Positions 44,631 to 58,560 are shown, counted from the stretch's first letter. The stretch is 64,000 bases of DNA from Amyelois transitella (GCF_032362555.1 NC_083516.1:4489001-4553000); one strand, 5' to 3'. Notes: generated from the letters alone by a model not told the origin. Numbers and translations are program-made.

Positions 44631-46384
44631 ACTAAAACTAACCTATCTGTAATTGAAAACGAATGAAAACATTGATAAGTTAAATTTTCAATTCCTCTAA
44701 GGAAATAATATTTATATATTGGCTCCTATTTTTGTTTTTACTTTAATGTTAAACTTTTCCTATTAAAAAACGAACGATTATTCAGAACTTTTAAATCTAC
44801 TTATCTCGTATTCAATATGCGTAGGACTTAACTTTGCACACAGTACTCGTACATATTTTCAAATAAACATTTTATGCTAATACAGAGCACGTTATCGTTT
44901 CTTGATCCCTCACTCAAATGTTCTGAAAAGTCCCTACGCTGAATAGTAAATTTTGTTCTCGCAACTTGCACGCGAAACTTTACTCGCATTTTAAATGCGA
45001 AAGCAAACACTGACGGGGGAGAACTTCGGCATAAAATTCTGCTGTACGAAATAAAATAGCAATTTTTCTCTAAAACAATGCGTCGCCTCTGCCAACGGGA
45101 AGTTATTGTTCAACATATTTTCACACGTGCATTCGCAGTGGAGGGTTAAGTGTCGCGGTGTTTAAGTTAACCCTTTTAGTTAGGGAACAAAGGGTAACGT
45201 TAGGGGTCGGTCCATTGGCGTTGTGGGAGTCAAGAGCTACAGTGAAAATGATGTATCTCAAAGTGAGAGGAAAAATACAGCATACCATTACAACGAAGTA
45301 ACCAGGAACTTGTACTTCTTACAATATTTTTTCATCATTTTTTTAATGTTCATATTTGACATGTTTTGCCCACCAAAAAAGAAACACCCAGGTGCATAAT
45401 ATTATTTCAAATGTAATTCCGTGAAGTATATATTAATTAATAGGTTTCTGTAATTTCGTTGTTTTGGAAGTACAAAAGTAAGCTAAAGTACTGAAAAGTA
45501 GGCAATTTGATTAATAAATGATGTAACTGTATATTTTTATAGGCAAATATCTTGTATATGGTATTCTATAAAAGAATATTAATCAAACTGTTATGATTTT
45601 TAAAAATTTTGGTAATTTGAAGACGAAACCCATAAAAAAAATGTCCAGCTTAAGAAAAACCCCCAATAGAAAAGTGACATTCCCAAAGGGTTTCCAAAAT
45701 TCCTTGCTCTCCCGACAACCACGGGTTCGATATTGTGTAAATGTTAATTTGACTCCCAAATTGTTTCCTTTACACCTGCAAATTTTAATTTTGAAGTCGG
45801 CTGATGGCATTTCACATTTCGTGAAATAATTGAATTTCCTGCCACCTGGCCACGTGCGGCATTGACTTGATTTGATGTTTGTTATGAAAATATTTGCTGA
45901 TGTTGATAATGTAACTTCTTAATAATATTATTTTTCTTTTTATATTGATTACTCCTATTTGGCGCAGTAGTAGAAATTAATGGTTCAGAGTTAGATCTCC
46001 AGTTTGATTATTGATAAAAAAACACACTTTTTAATGTGTGCTTAAATACTGTATCCAGAAAAAGTTTTGTTCATATTCATTGCTACCAAAACCAACATGA
46101 TAATTAAAACATTTTGGTCGAAATAATTTCGCATATGATTACAGAGAATAACTAACCACAAAACTAAACAATAGATCATTGTTCAGTTTTAAAATTTATT
46201 TAATTTTACATTACATTGTGCACAATTATAATGTTTATTCCATTATGTTTAACAAAATGAAATGCTAAAGCATTTCATCAAAATGATAAAAAAAGAAGCC
46301 GCTATTAACGAAAATATGTTGCTTATGGCATTATTATTTATTACAAGAGTTTGTCCTCTCTGTACTATGCACTATATGTTTGCT

Positions 46385-46455
46385 AAATTTCATGGAGATC
46401 GGTTCAGTGGTTTTGACGTGAAAGACACTTTCACATTTATAATATTAGGATGGAG
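46385..46455 (+). mobile_element. Family C retroposon 3' end
   Basis: Has AAATTTCATGGAGATCGG, GGTTTTGACGTGAAAGACAC and TTCACATTTATAATATTAGG. The 80-residue ORF that crosses it (46262-46504) is therefore repeat-derived and not called as a gene. Confidence 0.65.
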
Positions 46456-46794
46456 TAAGGTACCTTTTGTAATGAATAGACCAAAAATACTTTACCCTAA
46501 ATAAAAATAAATAATTCGAATTAGTCGAGAGGATAAATGGTGGCTAATACAAGAGGGAAATAAGTCTGGGAATCGTAATGGTTCTTGGCACTTTATCCTT
46601 TTATAGCCTAAGGAAAGTAAACTTATCACTGTCACACGTAGACACATTGGTGGTCTGGACGTCTCATTCCCTATTTGTTATCTCATTCCACCGGTCACCC
46701 ATGAAAATAACACTTGTATGATATTCGAGCAATTTGCACATTAGAAAAAAAATTGTCATTAGATCATTATGTACATAGAAGCATTTGATACCTG

Positions 46795-46935
46795 TGTTTT
46801 TATGTGTTAGGGTCTCCTGCAAAGGTTGCTGATGACAAAAAGAGTTGCTTTGTGTAAAACCTGCCTCATTCGCTCCAGAAAAGTGACAATAGAACCGGAA
46901 CTAATGTCAAGAGGAAGAAGAATATTCTGTTTTTC
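46795..46935 (+). mobile_element. Family E fragment
   Basis: Contains GGTCTCCTGCAAAGGTTGCT, then GTGTAAAACCTGCCTCATTC, the second half of the family. Confidence 0.5.
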
Positions 46936-49611
46936 TAACTATCCGTCCAACCTTCTCTTTTATAGGCCTATGAACTTTTGAAAGGCTCATTATCTCTATA
47001 CTACCAAAATAACTATTAAATCAAAAATCTTGAACAACGGAACACCTTCATAAAAATACTCATGAATTTTCGACGACGACAACACTCTAAAATGCAAACG
47101 CACAAATTTATGTGCTCGATAAAATTACTGTCAGAAATTTAAACACCTCAGCTTACGCACCAGGAGTAAGTGAACTTAAATCAGAGTCCGCCCCTGCATT
47201 TCATCTCAAATTAAGAGTTATACGGCCTCATTCTTTGCCGCCGAGGAAAATATAAAATGGGTAAACGGGGGAGGAGTGGCTAAAAGGGACATGGAAGTGT
47301 AGGTACGGCTTCATGACGGTGTCGGGGTTAAATCTAATTTTTCCTCCGCTAATGCCCTGCTCGACTTGCAGGGTTGGCTGAGCGGGAAAATTGTAACTCG
47401 CAGAGGATTTATATGATTTACTTTAATCGTTGCTTCTCCTCGTGTGACCTCTGTGTGTTTAAATCATAAAAAATATAGTATTTCGTCTTTGACGGTCGAA
47501 ATAAATGTGTGTAAGTATTACTTTGCTAAGGCATACTTTTCGATTCTTCTGTTTGCTTTGTGTCATTCTATGTTGAGATTATTTTAAGCCTCAATATCTA
47601 CAAATATCCGAATATTAAACCTTGAAAACAAATAATATGCGTTCAAGGTAGTTTGATTAGTATAATCAAGCATTAAGTTTTAACTATTTATTTTAATAAA
47701 ATGTCTATCCGATAGTATTACGCTTTCTTGATTCAAATATTTTACCCATATGTATCGTATCTATGTAATTTTTAATGGTGAGTTACGATCCGAAGTCAAA
47801 CATAGATTTATTGCTAGTTGAAATTTTTCAAATTAGCTGAATGTAGCTTAAAAAATCACGTATTTATATAAATAAACTTTAAATTTTGTTAATCGATTCC
47901 GGTAGCCTGACGACCAGACGGCCTCTAGTTTGATAAATACTTACCGTGAACAGTACGCGCGGTCACCGCCGCATATTTTAACATAATTATATTTATTCTG
48001 TGGACTGCTTTGACGTTCAGTTTCTGAAATTAATGTTATTCTTCAATTAATTTAAAGGTAACTTTGGCGTTAATCAATTAGTTATAATGAAATTAATTGC
48101 AGTTGTACAAAAAGCCTCCATGCTAGTTTGGTAGCGAAAAATACATAGTGTGTGCCGCTACTTCTCTTTCCCGCAAATTGTAAATGCCAATAAAGGTAAA
48201 GAGATGAAGACGTGATATTTTCTGAAAAGATTGCAGCTTACAAACAGAATAAGTTCTTAAGCCTTTTGTAAAAAATGTGTTGTATTTAACGCTTTATATT
48301 TTATTTGTAAGTTACTCGTAGATGTTCAATATGCTTGGCAAATTTATTAGTAATATCGAAATTCTAATCAATTTCAGCCTTTAGAGGCAGCTAAGTAGAT
48401 TTTTTTAAATAGTGATTGACAAATGCTACATTGCAATTGAGTCTGCTTTACTTACGGTTAAAGAAAAATTCTAGCGATTGAATACATGCAATGGAAACGG
48501 AGCAATAGCAAACGATCATGTTAGGCTGTAATTACCTGTACCGGGATTGCAATGGCTTTGCCCACTTTTCCCCGCTTCCCCACCATTATAAAATTCAGAG
48601 AGTACAGAGATAGATGCCGCTTATCTTGGAATTATTAAGTATTTTGGCGAGAGATTAATCTACGTGTAGAAAGACTACAGTTGAAATTCTAAATATTTGA
48701 GGACGTAAAATTATATCTTAAGTTTAAGGTTATTAAGATAGGTTATTTTCCTTCTTCTTTCTCCTGGCTTAGTTAGACTTGGGTTCATACTTATCTCTCT
48801 CAGAGAGGAGAAAAAAATATAAATTGAGAATTCCACTTATACCTATTTAACCTTTATTTTTGTGCGTTCAGTGTTCTGTGCCATAATCCCAGTAGAAATG
48901 CATTCGCATTTTTAGTGTGAAAAGAATTCCATTGGAGAGTAGAAATGTGTAATTAACGTTGTTTTGTTTTGCTTAGCTTTGGGATGTTGAAATTATTTTT
49001 ATGTTGTGGTTGGGGTGGCGGGAACTGATTTTAAGTGAGCTTTTCTGACTCTATACAAAATCTCTGCTGTGTTGATATGGTGATGTGTTATTTTAATATT
49101 CGGGAAAAAGTTAGAATTAAAGGATGTGTTTTCACTAGGTTTCATTTAACTTAAATTTGATGTTAGTGAATAGATAGCTTTGAAAACATTGACGAAGGCT
49201 ACGAACAGCTAATGATTATGTATGAATTTCTGATAGATAACATTGCAGAAAATAAGATGGCCTTACCATGTATTATTTTCGAGAAAATAAGATGAAATTT
49301 CTCTCCAGAGGAGGTCAGAGGTCTGATATTGATGTTTCTTCGGATCGAACACTATTACCGACCTCCTTTTAAATAATTACGGTCCGATCGACCCCACTAA
49401 AACACCCCGAGTGATTTTTCGGTGACTCCAATATTGGTTATTCCTCGCAAAATTGCCTCGTAAAACTGAATTGCTCACTGGCCTATACTTTGCACAGACA
49501 ACTAAACTAGTTTCAAAATTAATAAAATATTTCAAAGTCAGTTAAATAATTTAAGTTTTTTTTTTCTTTTACAATAAAAATTATTCTTAATTACCTAAAA
49601 TTTAAAATATA

Positions 49612-49700
49612 ACTCTGTAATGCATGCCTAGACCTCATTTCCGTTGGGGTAGGCACCAGGCAAACTACACCTTTCCTCTTGTCACCACGGTCCCTACAAC
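49612..49700 (-). mobile_element. Possible retroposon relic (TTCCGTTGGGGTAGGCA motif)
   Basis: CCTCATTTCCGTTGGGGTAG then GCACCAGGCAAACTACACCT resembles a dispersed moth repeat. A 61-residue minus-strand ORF across it (49776-49591) has no recognisable family and is not called. Confidence 0.3.
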
Positions 49701-50003
49701 TTCTTTTGTTTATAAATTCCTTTTTTCGCAACCGTACCGTTGATCTAATAAAACGATGTAATATTTCAATTTTCATATTGGTAAAAATAGTGGATCTATA
49801 TTATTGCACAACAAAGTGAAATGGTCCGCGTATTTTTGTTTCCCCATCGAAATTGAAAGACGATAATTGATTGGCTACCCCAAAATTGTTCCGGATACAA
49901 TCGTGATCGTGACTCGAAATAATGATTGTCTCAAGACAGTACTAAAGAAAAATGACAACCTATTGCACAATCTCTCAATATCATAGAGGAATGTTATGAA
50001 AGT

Positions 50004-50053
50004 CTTAATGATGGGATTGAGGTAGATAGGGAAAGGTTACTAGCCCATCGCCA
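50004..50053 (-). mobile_element. Family A fragment
   Basis: About 50 bases match the family core: CTTAATGATGGGATTGAGG followed by AGGTTACTAGCCCATCGCC. Confidence 0.55.
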
Positions 50054-51292
50054 AAAACGCATTTTTTTGTCAAACCAAACCTTAATTGGTAGAATTCAAA
50101 GGCTATTTTATAAACTACTCGTAAATAAGATATCAATTAACTTCCATGCTCTCATTATTTTGTGAGGTAAACTGTAAATTTGGCCAAATATTGGCGAATC
50201 AAACTGTTCATTAGAGCTAGGTGCTCTTGGCGTATTGATTTACTGGGGGAAGTAAATGGTACACTATTAGTAGGGATGCGAGGGTGAGGTACGCATAGGT
50301 ACGTTTTACGAACATAGGTTAAACGTCATGTATCAAATTGATATGAATGATCATTATGTTATTCGAACCGTAGTAGTTTTAACTATTAGTCATCAATATT
50401 TTATGGCCTATAATGGTGAATTTTTAAACAAAGTGATATAAATCATGTGATTTTGGAACTGGCACTGCAGAATATAATAATAGTACACGCTGCCATGCAT
50501 TTTGAGACAGATCATGACCACAATAACATCAAAAGAAATCAGAAAATTGCGATTTCCATTCTTGCACCTACGCTTAACTCTGCAGCATATAAAATGATAT
50601 TGAATAAGAGGACGAGACAAAACATATCGATATTCAGAGTATTTTTTTTATAGTCCACTTTAATCAAACTAATTCAAATTACTATTCTGTGATAACAATG
50701 ATTGTAGTTACGGCTATATTCGGAGTATTTGTTTTGATATTTCAATTAAAACGGCGACTACAATGCGAGCGAACATTCACTCATATAATGCAAAAACGCA
50801 CAGTAAACATTCGTATTTACGCAACCCATAAAAATGTACAATTGATAAAATTTCATGCGATTGAAAACGTAAACATCGCGCAAACGTTTTACCTTTTATT
50901 CGGATGACAATACATCAATTTACATACACAACTACGCAATTCGCTCTGTACAAAGCGAGCAACAAAATGTTGAATGTAAATGAACAAATCTTGTCTATGC
51001 AAAGCTTTATTTTATACAACAAAAGACTATTTATTTACGGTAGCACTTAGGGTTATTATATTACGGCACCCGAAAACCTGAAGTAACAGGGTGGAACACG
51101 GCTGAGGATTTAATAGACAAATTTAATTAGCCGTCAGCGCGACGCCTAGTGTGGTGAATTACTCAGTTACTCACATTTCCTTGATCTGCAAATTTTCAAG
51201 CAATCTGTGGTTGATTGGAAGGAAATTTCGAAACTTTTCCACAACATTACTGTTTTACTGAAAAATAATGTTAAACTGGAATCTTTATTAGT

Positions 51293-51322
51293 AAGGCGTT
51301 GAGCTAGCAACCTCTTACTGTA
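51293..51322 (+). mobile_element. Very short family A fragment
   Basis: GGCGTTGAGCTAGCAACCTC matches the family core and lies directly beside a family C end (51327-51372). Confidence 0.4.
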
Positions 51323-51326
51323 AGTA

Positions 51327-51372
51327 TCCCGAAATTCCCACGGGAGCGAAGCCCTTGGGCCCAGCTAGTTTC
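51327..51372 (-). mobile_element. Family C retroposon 5' end
   Basis: On the minus strand AACTAGCTGGGCCCAAGGG then TTCGCTCCCGTGGGAATTTC, the characteristic 5' end of family C. Confidence 0.6.
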
Positions 51373-53714
51373 TTTGTAATTCAAAGTGAACACATGTAAC
51401 AGGATAACACTTTGTGATAAGTATAAACATATGAAATTTCAGCAGTCTACGAAAAATCTCATTTACTTTTAAATTGCATATTCGTAGTTTCGGGTATCCT
51501 CGTAGTTCCACTATTGTATGCTGTAATATTAAATTATATGAGTATTCCTTTACAGTGTCGTGGATACGCGCAAGTTGAAAGTATTACAAGAAAATTCTTC
51601 AAAGAATCAGTTTATTTCTAAAGAATCTTGAAATATTTATAAACCGCGTTAGGTCAAGATCTTTGAAAGTAAGCGTGTTAGTTAATTAAAAGGTGGTCCA
51701 TCAAGGTGCACTAAGAGAGTGACATCAATAAGTGTTACCATGAATCCAATTTTGAAAATAAAGCTGCGAGAGAAACTTGTATTATGTTTCTATTTTGAAT
51801 GTATCTTGCTGTTAAACAGCAATATGCAATAATTTTTTGTTCATAATGAGCTCCGTATTTAGTGATATCAACTCAAACTCCTCAATTAACACCTCCTCTG
51901 AATGATAGATATACTGACTCTATTCAAGTAATTTTTCCAGTTTGATTCATTGACTTATAATTAAGTAGATACTTTGGATTGATTATACTACCGATGCTCA
52001 CAGTGGCAACTGTGAGCGGAGTGACAATCTGTAATGTCACTCGTCAGCCAATGAGATGGCATTAATCTAAATATAGCTACAATTTGTATGGAGTGCTCGA
52101 AGTGTGGTTGCAGAAAAAAGAGTTCGTTACTGAAAGATTTTCCATCCTTAATTGAAAACTATTTTAGGAGTTACATTTTAACGCAGCACCAGGTTTTCCC
52201 GTCGCCAACAACCTCATTACATTGCGGAAGTGCACTTGTCCTAATGATCCGAATGTCTCCGGCGATTTGTCCTAGTTGCCGAATGAAATGTGTGATTTTT
52301 TTCCAGTATTTTTAACGAAGGTTTAAATTTTGTAAGGTCTTAAACCTGGTTTGAGAGTACCTATATTTTTTTTGTATTTAGTTTCTAGTTGCAACTCATT
52401 TATTGACTTGATATTTATATGACTAAACCTTGAACTCAATCTAAAAATTATGTGGTTGTTTAATAAAATATGCACTATCAAATTAGTGTATCAACTTATA
52501 TGTTTTATAAAATCGTGTAACTGTTTGTTATTCCTGAAATAAATAAAAAATATTGTAACAATATTTTGGTCTGAAGTAATATTTCAAAAACTAACACAAA
52601 CGTACAAATCTTATTAAAAACATATTGTGACACGACATTATCAAACATGTTGATCGAATTTTTTAAGTGAAATATTATTTACCAAAAGCTATTTACTTGA
52701 AAAATTAAAGAACATCGCACGGAAAAATTGGGTTAATGGAAGTTTCTTCACAATTAACCACGGACAAGTTGGTCCCCGAGCGATATTAGAGTAAGGAAAT
52801 ACATCGGAATAAAAATCGAATGGCTTTTCGAGTTATCGGGTCAGGCGATTAACCCAAATAACGCTTCTTTACCATAAATTGTGAAGTTAATGATTCAATA
52901 TTTCATAAAATATGGAAACATCAAATAAACATTTTAAAGTAGCAAAATTTCCCTCATAAAAATAAGGGATAAAAGAGTAATTAAAAAATTGTGGAATTGC
53001 TTAAATATCAATTTAAAAGCTCAATCTGTGCTCAGTTGAAAATTAACACCATTATCAACTACAGCCTTAAACCAAAGGCAAATCTGTATAACTCACTAAT
53101 ATTTCCACATAATGAGAGAAATTCAATTTTCAAGTGGAGTTTAGAAATTAAATTTATTTCAATTCTACGCTCCTCTCCCTTCAGTTATAATTTAATGTGC
53201 GGACAGGAGTAAAATCCATAAAATCTAATGGGAAAATTCCACAAAGCGATGAAGCTTTGGAGATTTATTAGTAAGTATTATAGCCACCGTTGCTACCTAT
53301 TTAAGCTTTATTACATTTGAGATTGAAATATCACGAATAAGTATGAGAACTATCTATGGCTTAAGATTGTGTACTGTGATTAGGTGATATGAATACTTGA
53401 ATTTTTTTTTTTAAATCACGCCTTCATAATATCTGAGGAGAATAATGTACCGACTATTTTTATAACAAAAAATAATGAGAAAAATACTATGCGATCAATT
53501 AAATGTTAAGTGGCACTTATTTTTTAAACATTCTTATCATAATACCACGAGTATGGTATTCTGATAAGATGTTATTTTTGTCTTCTTCTGCTGAGCTGTA
53601 CTTGCACCATATTTTATGAAATGAATAACATATAAAATGACATATACACATGACATATATGTAAGCATAATACATATATTTTTAGATCTTAGATTATTCT
53701 TATATTCTTAGAGC

Positions 53715-53756
53715 TATGTAATATGAACAGGTTTATAAACCTGTTCATATTACATA
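53715..53756. repeat. 42-bp perfect palindrome
   Basis: The halves 53715-53735 and 53736-53756 are exact complements with no spacer. The centre is GGTTTATAAACC. Confidence 0.9.
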
Positions 53757-53842
53757 TTATATATACATATATAATAAACACCAAGTGGATAAATATTACA
53801 AACTGCTAATCGTTCCGGGTACGACCTCCTCCGTAGGAAGTA

Positions 53843-53870
53843 GTCCTGTCCGTCCTGTCCGTCCGTCCGT
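53843..53870. repeat. (GTCC)n microsatellite
   Basis: Seven GTCC/GTCCT-like units next to the tail of the family A copy at 53872. Confidence 0.85.
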
Positions 53871-53871
53871 T

Positions 53872-54095
53872 TATACATACATAAACATTAAAATAATCAC
53901 GTCTATTTCCTTTGCGGGGTAAACAGAGTGGCTTGATGATAGAAATGAGATTCAAATAGTGATAGGTTGCTAGCCTGTCGCCTAAAGAAAGAATCCCAAG
54001 TTTCTTATTTTTTTTTTCTCTTGGATTTTAGTGGATAAGCCTATCCCTTAGTCTCCTTTTACGACATCCATGGGAAGGAGATGGAGTGGTCCTAT
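53872..54095 (-). mobile_element. Family A retroposon with an internal 30-base insertion
   Basis: Reverse copy with ATACATACATAA, ATAATCACGTCTATTTCC, TTACGACATCCATGGGAAGG and ATGGAGTGGTCCTAT. A T-rich insert follows CCCAAGTTT. It begins right after a GTCC microsatellite. Confidence 0.75.
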
Positions 54096-57000
54096 GGCAC
54101 ATACATACTGGGTTAGGTAATTTCTCGAAGCGACTCCGTCCGACTTCTGTGACTCTGTTAATATATTAAAATGCACCTTTGTACTTTAAAACATTTTTCT
54201 TTGTGTTCATACAAGTTATATTCGAAACTTCGAGGACCTACCTACTCGTCTGTTCTGCGGATCAAAGTTTTGCCTCGAGGGGGCTACAGTCAACTAGCAT
54301 AGAAAGTAGCTAATGTATTTCAAAGAGTCTTCTACAACTATATAAATATTATTACAGAGTAGAGTTACAGACCGTCTTTTATCATTTACCACGTATTGGC
54401 GTGGATAACAAGTAGGAAACCATTTCGAAATTTCTTTGCAATGCAAAGTCTACTCAACCTTACTAATAAAAACGCGAAAAGGAGTTTGTTATGTTTTCTG
54501 GTATTTGGCTTTCACGCTTTTTTACCAATATTTGATATACAATACAAAAGTACTGAGAAAATAATAAAGTCTACTTTCTTTCTCTAAAAAAGTACAATAA
54601 TATCTTTCGTCGTTTTATATCATTAGAATTTATATTTGACAGAATTTATTTTGTATAAATTCCCCTAAATAGGTATATATCAATATAACTCATAATCTAA
54701 GTTGGCAACAAAGTAGGAGCTCACGTCCTTAGTTTAAAACCTTTAAAGCTGGTCCCGATGGCGAATAGATTGTAACGACGATGACATTCTAACGATCACG
54801 TCGCAGCTTCATTGCATGGTGTTTCATGACTCCATCAAATTTAATGTGTGAGCTTTGTCATTTATACTACTTACATAGAGATTAGATTCTTTTCTAGTAA
54901 AGTCTTTATGTGGATTGTGGTTTGCGTGTTTTAATAATTGAGAATTTTTCTTCCTTTTTTAGCTAGCGCCTTTTATATTGATATGAGCGTTATATACACT
55001 AAGTAGTTTTCACTAAGTAGTTATCCCCCATTTACAAAATGCCAATATTAAAAGCCTTAAGCCCAATCGCTAGCAGTTGCGAAACTAAGAAGCAGATATC
55101 AAATTCATAATGTAAAATAATATCTGTTATTTATGCAAATGACTACAAGCATCGCTACAATTCCGATCCACCAGCAAAGAAATTTCTAGCTTTTTAGTAG
55201 CGGTCTTATTTATCCTCCATCAATTCTAAATTGTTACCACTCCTCACGATCTGTTCCAATACGTGTTGGCATCTTCATAACAGTTACCAAGTTTGCTCTT
55301 TTAAAACAACGGACGTGCAAAAATTAAGTACGTGCCTCGAAGCCCGCGATGGAACTTTGCTGAAGTTATGGAGCAGGCGTGAACCGGGGTGAGAACAAAA
55401 CGCAGAATACTATGAAACTCGGATAATGTTCGCTGAAATTCTGTTATGCAGCTGTTGGAGAGAAAACATCATTATGTTGGCTATTGTATGTTGAAAATGT
55501 TGTGGAAATTACTTGGAAGGGGTAATATTATGAAAAGGCGCACTATGTGTTACATGTTTACTGTCTAAATTACATAAGATCATCAAGTAAAATCATGAGA
55601 TAAAAAAAGTCCAAGTAGTAAGTTGGTTATAGAGGAAATTTACAAAAAACTTTAAGTTTATGTAAAGTTATCTATCAATATGGCAATTTTCCGTAAAATA
55701 CGTAGTCAGTTCATAAGTAATTTCGGCTTATTTTGATACGTCTAAGGCGTGATTTCACACACCATGAGTTCTTAACCTATGTCAGTCAGTCACTTTTCCT
55801 TTTTTATATTATATTCCTCATATATTCAAATATATATATAAACCGTTAATACTACGACTACATTCTAGAAAGTCCCCAGCGGTATAGCCGGAGTATCGTG
55901 CCCGCGAAGTCTCCATCAGCTGCCGTCATCGTTCATTACCATATTTCTCATTATTATTGCCACGGGCCTGTTTGATAACTTTAATGGACTCTGAGCCCAT
56001 CAACTTTCAGGTTTAAGGCCTCGTAAAATATTACGATATTTCATAATTCGTTTTGGTGTTCACATACTGCGATGTGCCTGCAGCGCAGTCTCTAAATTTT
56101 ATTTGGGTGTATGTGAATGATATGAATTGGATTTTAGTGGATTGACTATTCAAACAAAGTTCTGATCAAATCATAAAATGGTTCATAAATAATAGTTTCA
56201 TATATGATAGTGGTTTTCTATTATTCATCCATTTTTATTTAGATTTTATATTAACATTGTTTAATGGTCGTTTTATTATTGCATATTACAATAAGATCTA
56301 CATTATCAAAAAAACTTCATTTTTTTCAAGAATGAGCCTTATATCTTAGCTCTTTCCCTTTTTTTGGATCCTCTAACAATAAAAACTCTTCAAGAACGTA
56401 CAACTTTAGGTAAATTTGGGACAATAACTTAATAATATTCCAACGGTTTTAGTGAGATCAAGCGTATTCGGTCGCGTAGTTAGTAAACTAATAATTAGAA
56501 GACTAAATTTTACGTTGAAAATATATATTTGATTTTGCTATAGTATGCAAGTATGCAAAATAATTAATTCTTATACTTTTTCCGCAATACAAGATTAATA
56601 ATCCAATATTTATATAGTTTTATAATTAACACATATACAGAATGCATAATAAAAATAATTCAATAAATGGGCAAATTTTTCTTTTCCATCCAGGATATAC
56701 CAAAGTACTCAACATATCATTAATTAGACATAATTCTTTGCTTTCAGGTACAATAGTTATTTCTGATCAATTAAAATTGAGTAAGTACATATTTATCAGG
56801 CTTATTGTAAGGAACTATAACTCTACAGAGGAGAGCACTGTTGGGGGTTTCAAGCAAGCAAAAGTGCCTTTTTCCTATACCCACGTACTGACTAACCATG
56901 GGTACTAAAAATAGTTACTCTGTGGCAATTCAGACATTGAAGTCGTGTACATACTTGCGTGAACGATTGACAGAGTCAATGTGCCGCTTCACGCCCTGGC

Positions 57001-57214
57001 GGCCAGGGCGGCCATACTGGGCCTACAGCATTCAGTTCAATGAACCTCTAGTTTTGTCGCACTCATTTGGAAAATCGATCATTTCGGTAAATGCTCTCCG
57101 GTATTGGAAAGACTTAATGAAAATTCAAAGATAGCGCCAGAACTTGCGCCGGCGTCCTTTTCCATTTTTAAGTACTTAGGTGTTATTATAATTGGTTAAT
57201 GTGTCCAAGACATG
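54096..57214. other. Gene-free stretch
   Basis: No gene recognised. GGTAATTTCTCGAAGCGACT (about 54116) may be a family E scrap. A 19-base near-palindrome CGCCCTGGCGGCCAGGGCG lies at 56993-57011 within an unassigned 78-residue ORF (56898-57134). Confidence 0.5.
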
Positions 57215-57262
57215 CGAACCGTTTAGGAATGGTGGCAAGTGGAAACTGTCTCTGCTTGTGCC
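57215..57262 (+). mobile_element. Possible family D fragment
   Basis: GGAATGGTGGCAAGTGGAAA then CTGTCTCTGC resembles the RDRGKWKDVVSA-coding block of the family at the base level. Confidence 0.3.
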
Positions 57263-57795
57263 TGCTTGTGCAGCGTGATGTTTTCTATGTATTTAAGACT
57301 TTTATTTAAGAATTTTTTCTTTCTCTTTGACAAATCGATCAAAATAAATTTCGATACAGTGCTTAAAGAATCTTTCGTACTTCTCTTTCGTAATGGTTAC
57401 AAAAGGCAAAATCCAACAAACATAATAGGCATATAAAGATGTTTACTTTTTACAAAAGCCTTCTAAGAAACATTTGTAAAGATATTTTGATTATTGATGA
57501 CGAACACGACATTATGTGACACAAAGCTGAGGAAAATATATGAAATGCTCCGAGGCATTTCTAGTTAATACGTTGGCATTCCAATAGCTTATATCTGAGC
57601 AGTGGAAAGAATTCCATTAAATAATTTCGCCGAGGAAAATCAATATGGTATTGAATGGGACAGTCTCCGTCGATGATGACTGCGGAAGCGGACGTGCCGT
57701 GCCTGCCAATCCGATCTTTTTCCACGCTGGCCAATGTATAGTCATCGACATAAGTCCATATAAACCCATTGACGTACTATAAACCTAATATTTCC

Positions 57796-58080
57796 AAGCG
57801 TCGGTGGTCAAATCGGTAAGATGCCCGGTTGAAATGCGTACTTGGCCATGTACCAATGACGATTTTCAAGTTGTCTACATTTGTTACCGATGCTCGAGAA
57901 AAAATCGTGAGGAAACCTACACATTCAGGCAACTGGATGTGTAATAGGTTCCCCTGCAAAGGTTGCGGAGGTCAAATGTGTGTCGCTACATGGAATCCAG
58001 CACTCCTGGTCAAAGGAGTATCCCGAGCTCCTCTCCAGAGTAGTGTGGATGTAACCAAGACTAAAGGTAGAAGGAACAAG
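57796..58080 (+). mobile_element. Family E retroposon (tRNA-like head, TTGCGGAGGTC body)
   Basis: Starts with a tRNA-like GTCGGTGGTCAAATCGGTAA, continues through ATCGTGAGGAAACCTACACA and TTCAGGCAACTGGATGTGTA to CTGCAAAGGTTGCGGAGGTC. This is the most complete family E copy in the window. Confidence 0.6.
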
Positions 58081-58111
58081 ATCCTTACTTTTTCATAGTT
58101 AAAAGTTATAA

Positions 58112-58327
58112 ATGGACTTTTATAGGCAACTGTCCCTTGAGGAAAGTGTAGGAATTTTGTTACTAACGTTTATTATCAATTATTGTAATCATCTCTGGTT
58201 AGAGAAAAAACGCCAGCAAATGTACAGTTACCTGCATAATTCCGAATATACTTTTTCTCAATCACAATACAACCAACGGAAATTGCCAACCTTTGATGAT
58301 TTTCTACAAAAGCTTACAAAAAGTTGA
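58112..58327 (+). other. Unassigned 71-residue ORF
   Basis: An ATG-initiated ORF begins MDFYRQLSLEESVGILLL and ends in LPTFDDFLQKLTKS. It has a hydrophobic stretch (about residues 13-24) followed by a polar, Lys/Gln/Tyr-rich half, and fairly ordinary codon use. An AG acceptor-like TTTTTCATAG precedes it at 58089-58098. It begins directly after a family E retroposon copy. No family recognised; it could be chance or the end of an unknown gene. Confidence 0.15.
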
Positions 58328-58560
58328 TTCTGGACCCATGTTCTTGACATTTTTGGACTTCGTCGACATAAGATTATTTATGTTTTTTTATCAATACATA
58401 AATTGCTATCAACATGACATATAGTCGACATAATCGTTGCTATGATCCTAACATTTATTTGGTTTCTCCACACTCATTACTCTTGTCATATAGTCTTTTT
58501 CCTTGCCTCTAATTTACATAAATTAGTTAAAAGAATTTTTAATTATAATCACGAACTTCT

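Larger units (their letters stand above)
44631..49590. other. Gene-free stretch
   Basis: Contains the family C (46385) and family E (46795) fragments. Overlapping ORFs at 45583-45829 on both strands have no family resemblance. A GC-richer, apparently single-copy patch lies at 47170-47400. Confidence 0.55.
50060..53700. other. Gene-free stretch
   Basis: Several 60-75-residue ORFs overlap on both strands without recognisable products. The one at 52088-52315 has scattered cysteines (CSKCGC, CPSC) but no regular zinc-finger spacing. Confidence 0.5.

Noticed and set aside
45583..45829. Pair of overlapping ORFs on opposite strands
   Set aside because: Both are short, lysine-rich and unlike any family; A+T-rich DNA with few stops explains them.
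46262..46504. 80-residue ORF with hydrophobic start
   Set aside because: Its second half is the 3' end of a family C retroposon.
52088..52315. Cys-rich ORF (CSKCGC ... CPSC) as a possible zinc-finger protein
   Set aside because: The cysteines lack a regular finger spacing and partner histidines, and no exon structure or family match is visible.
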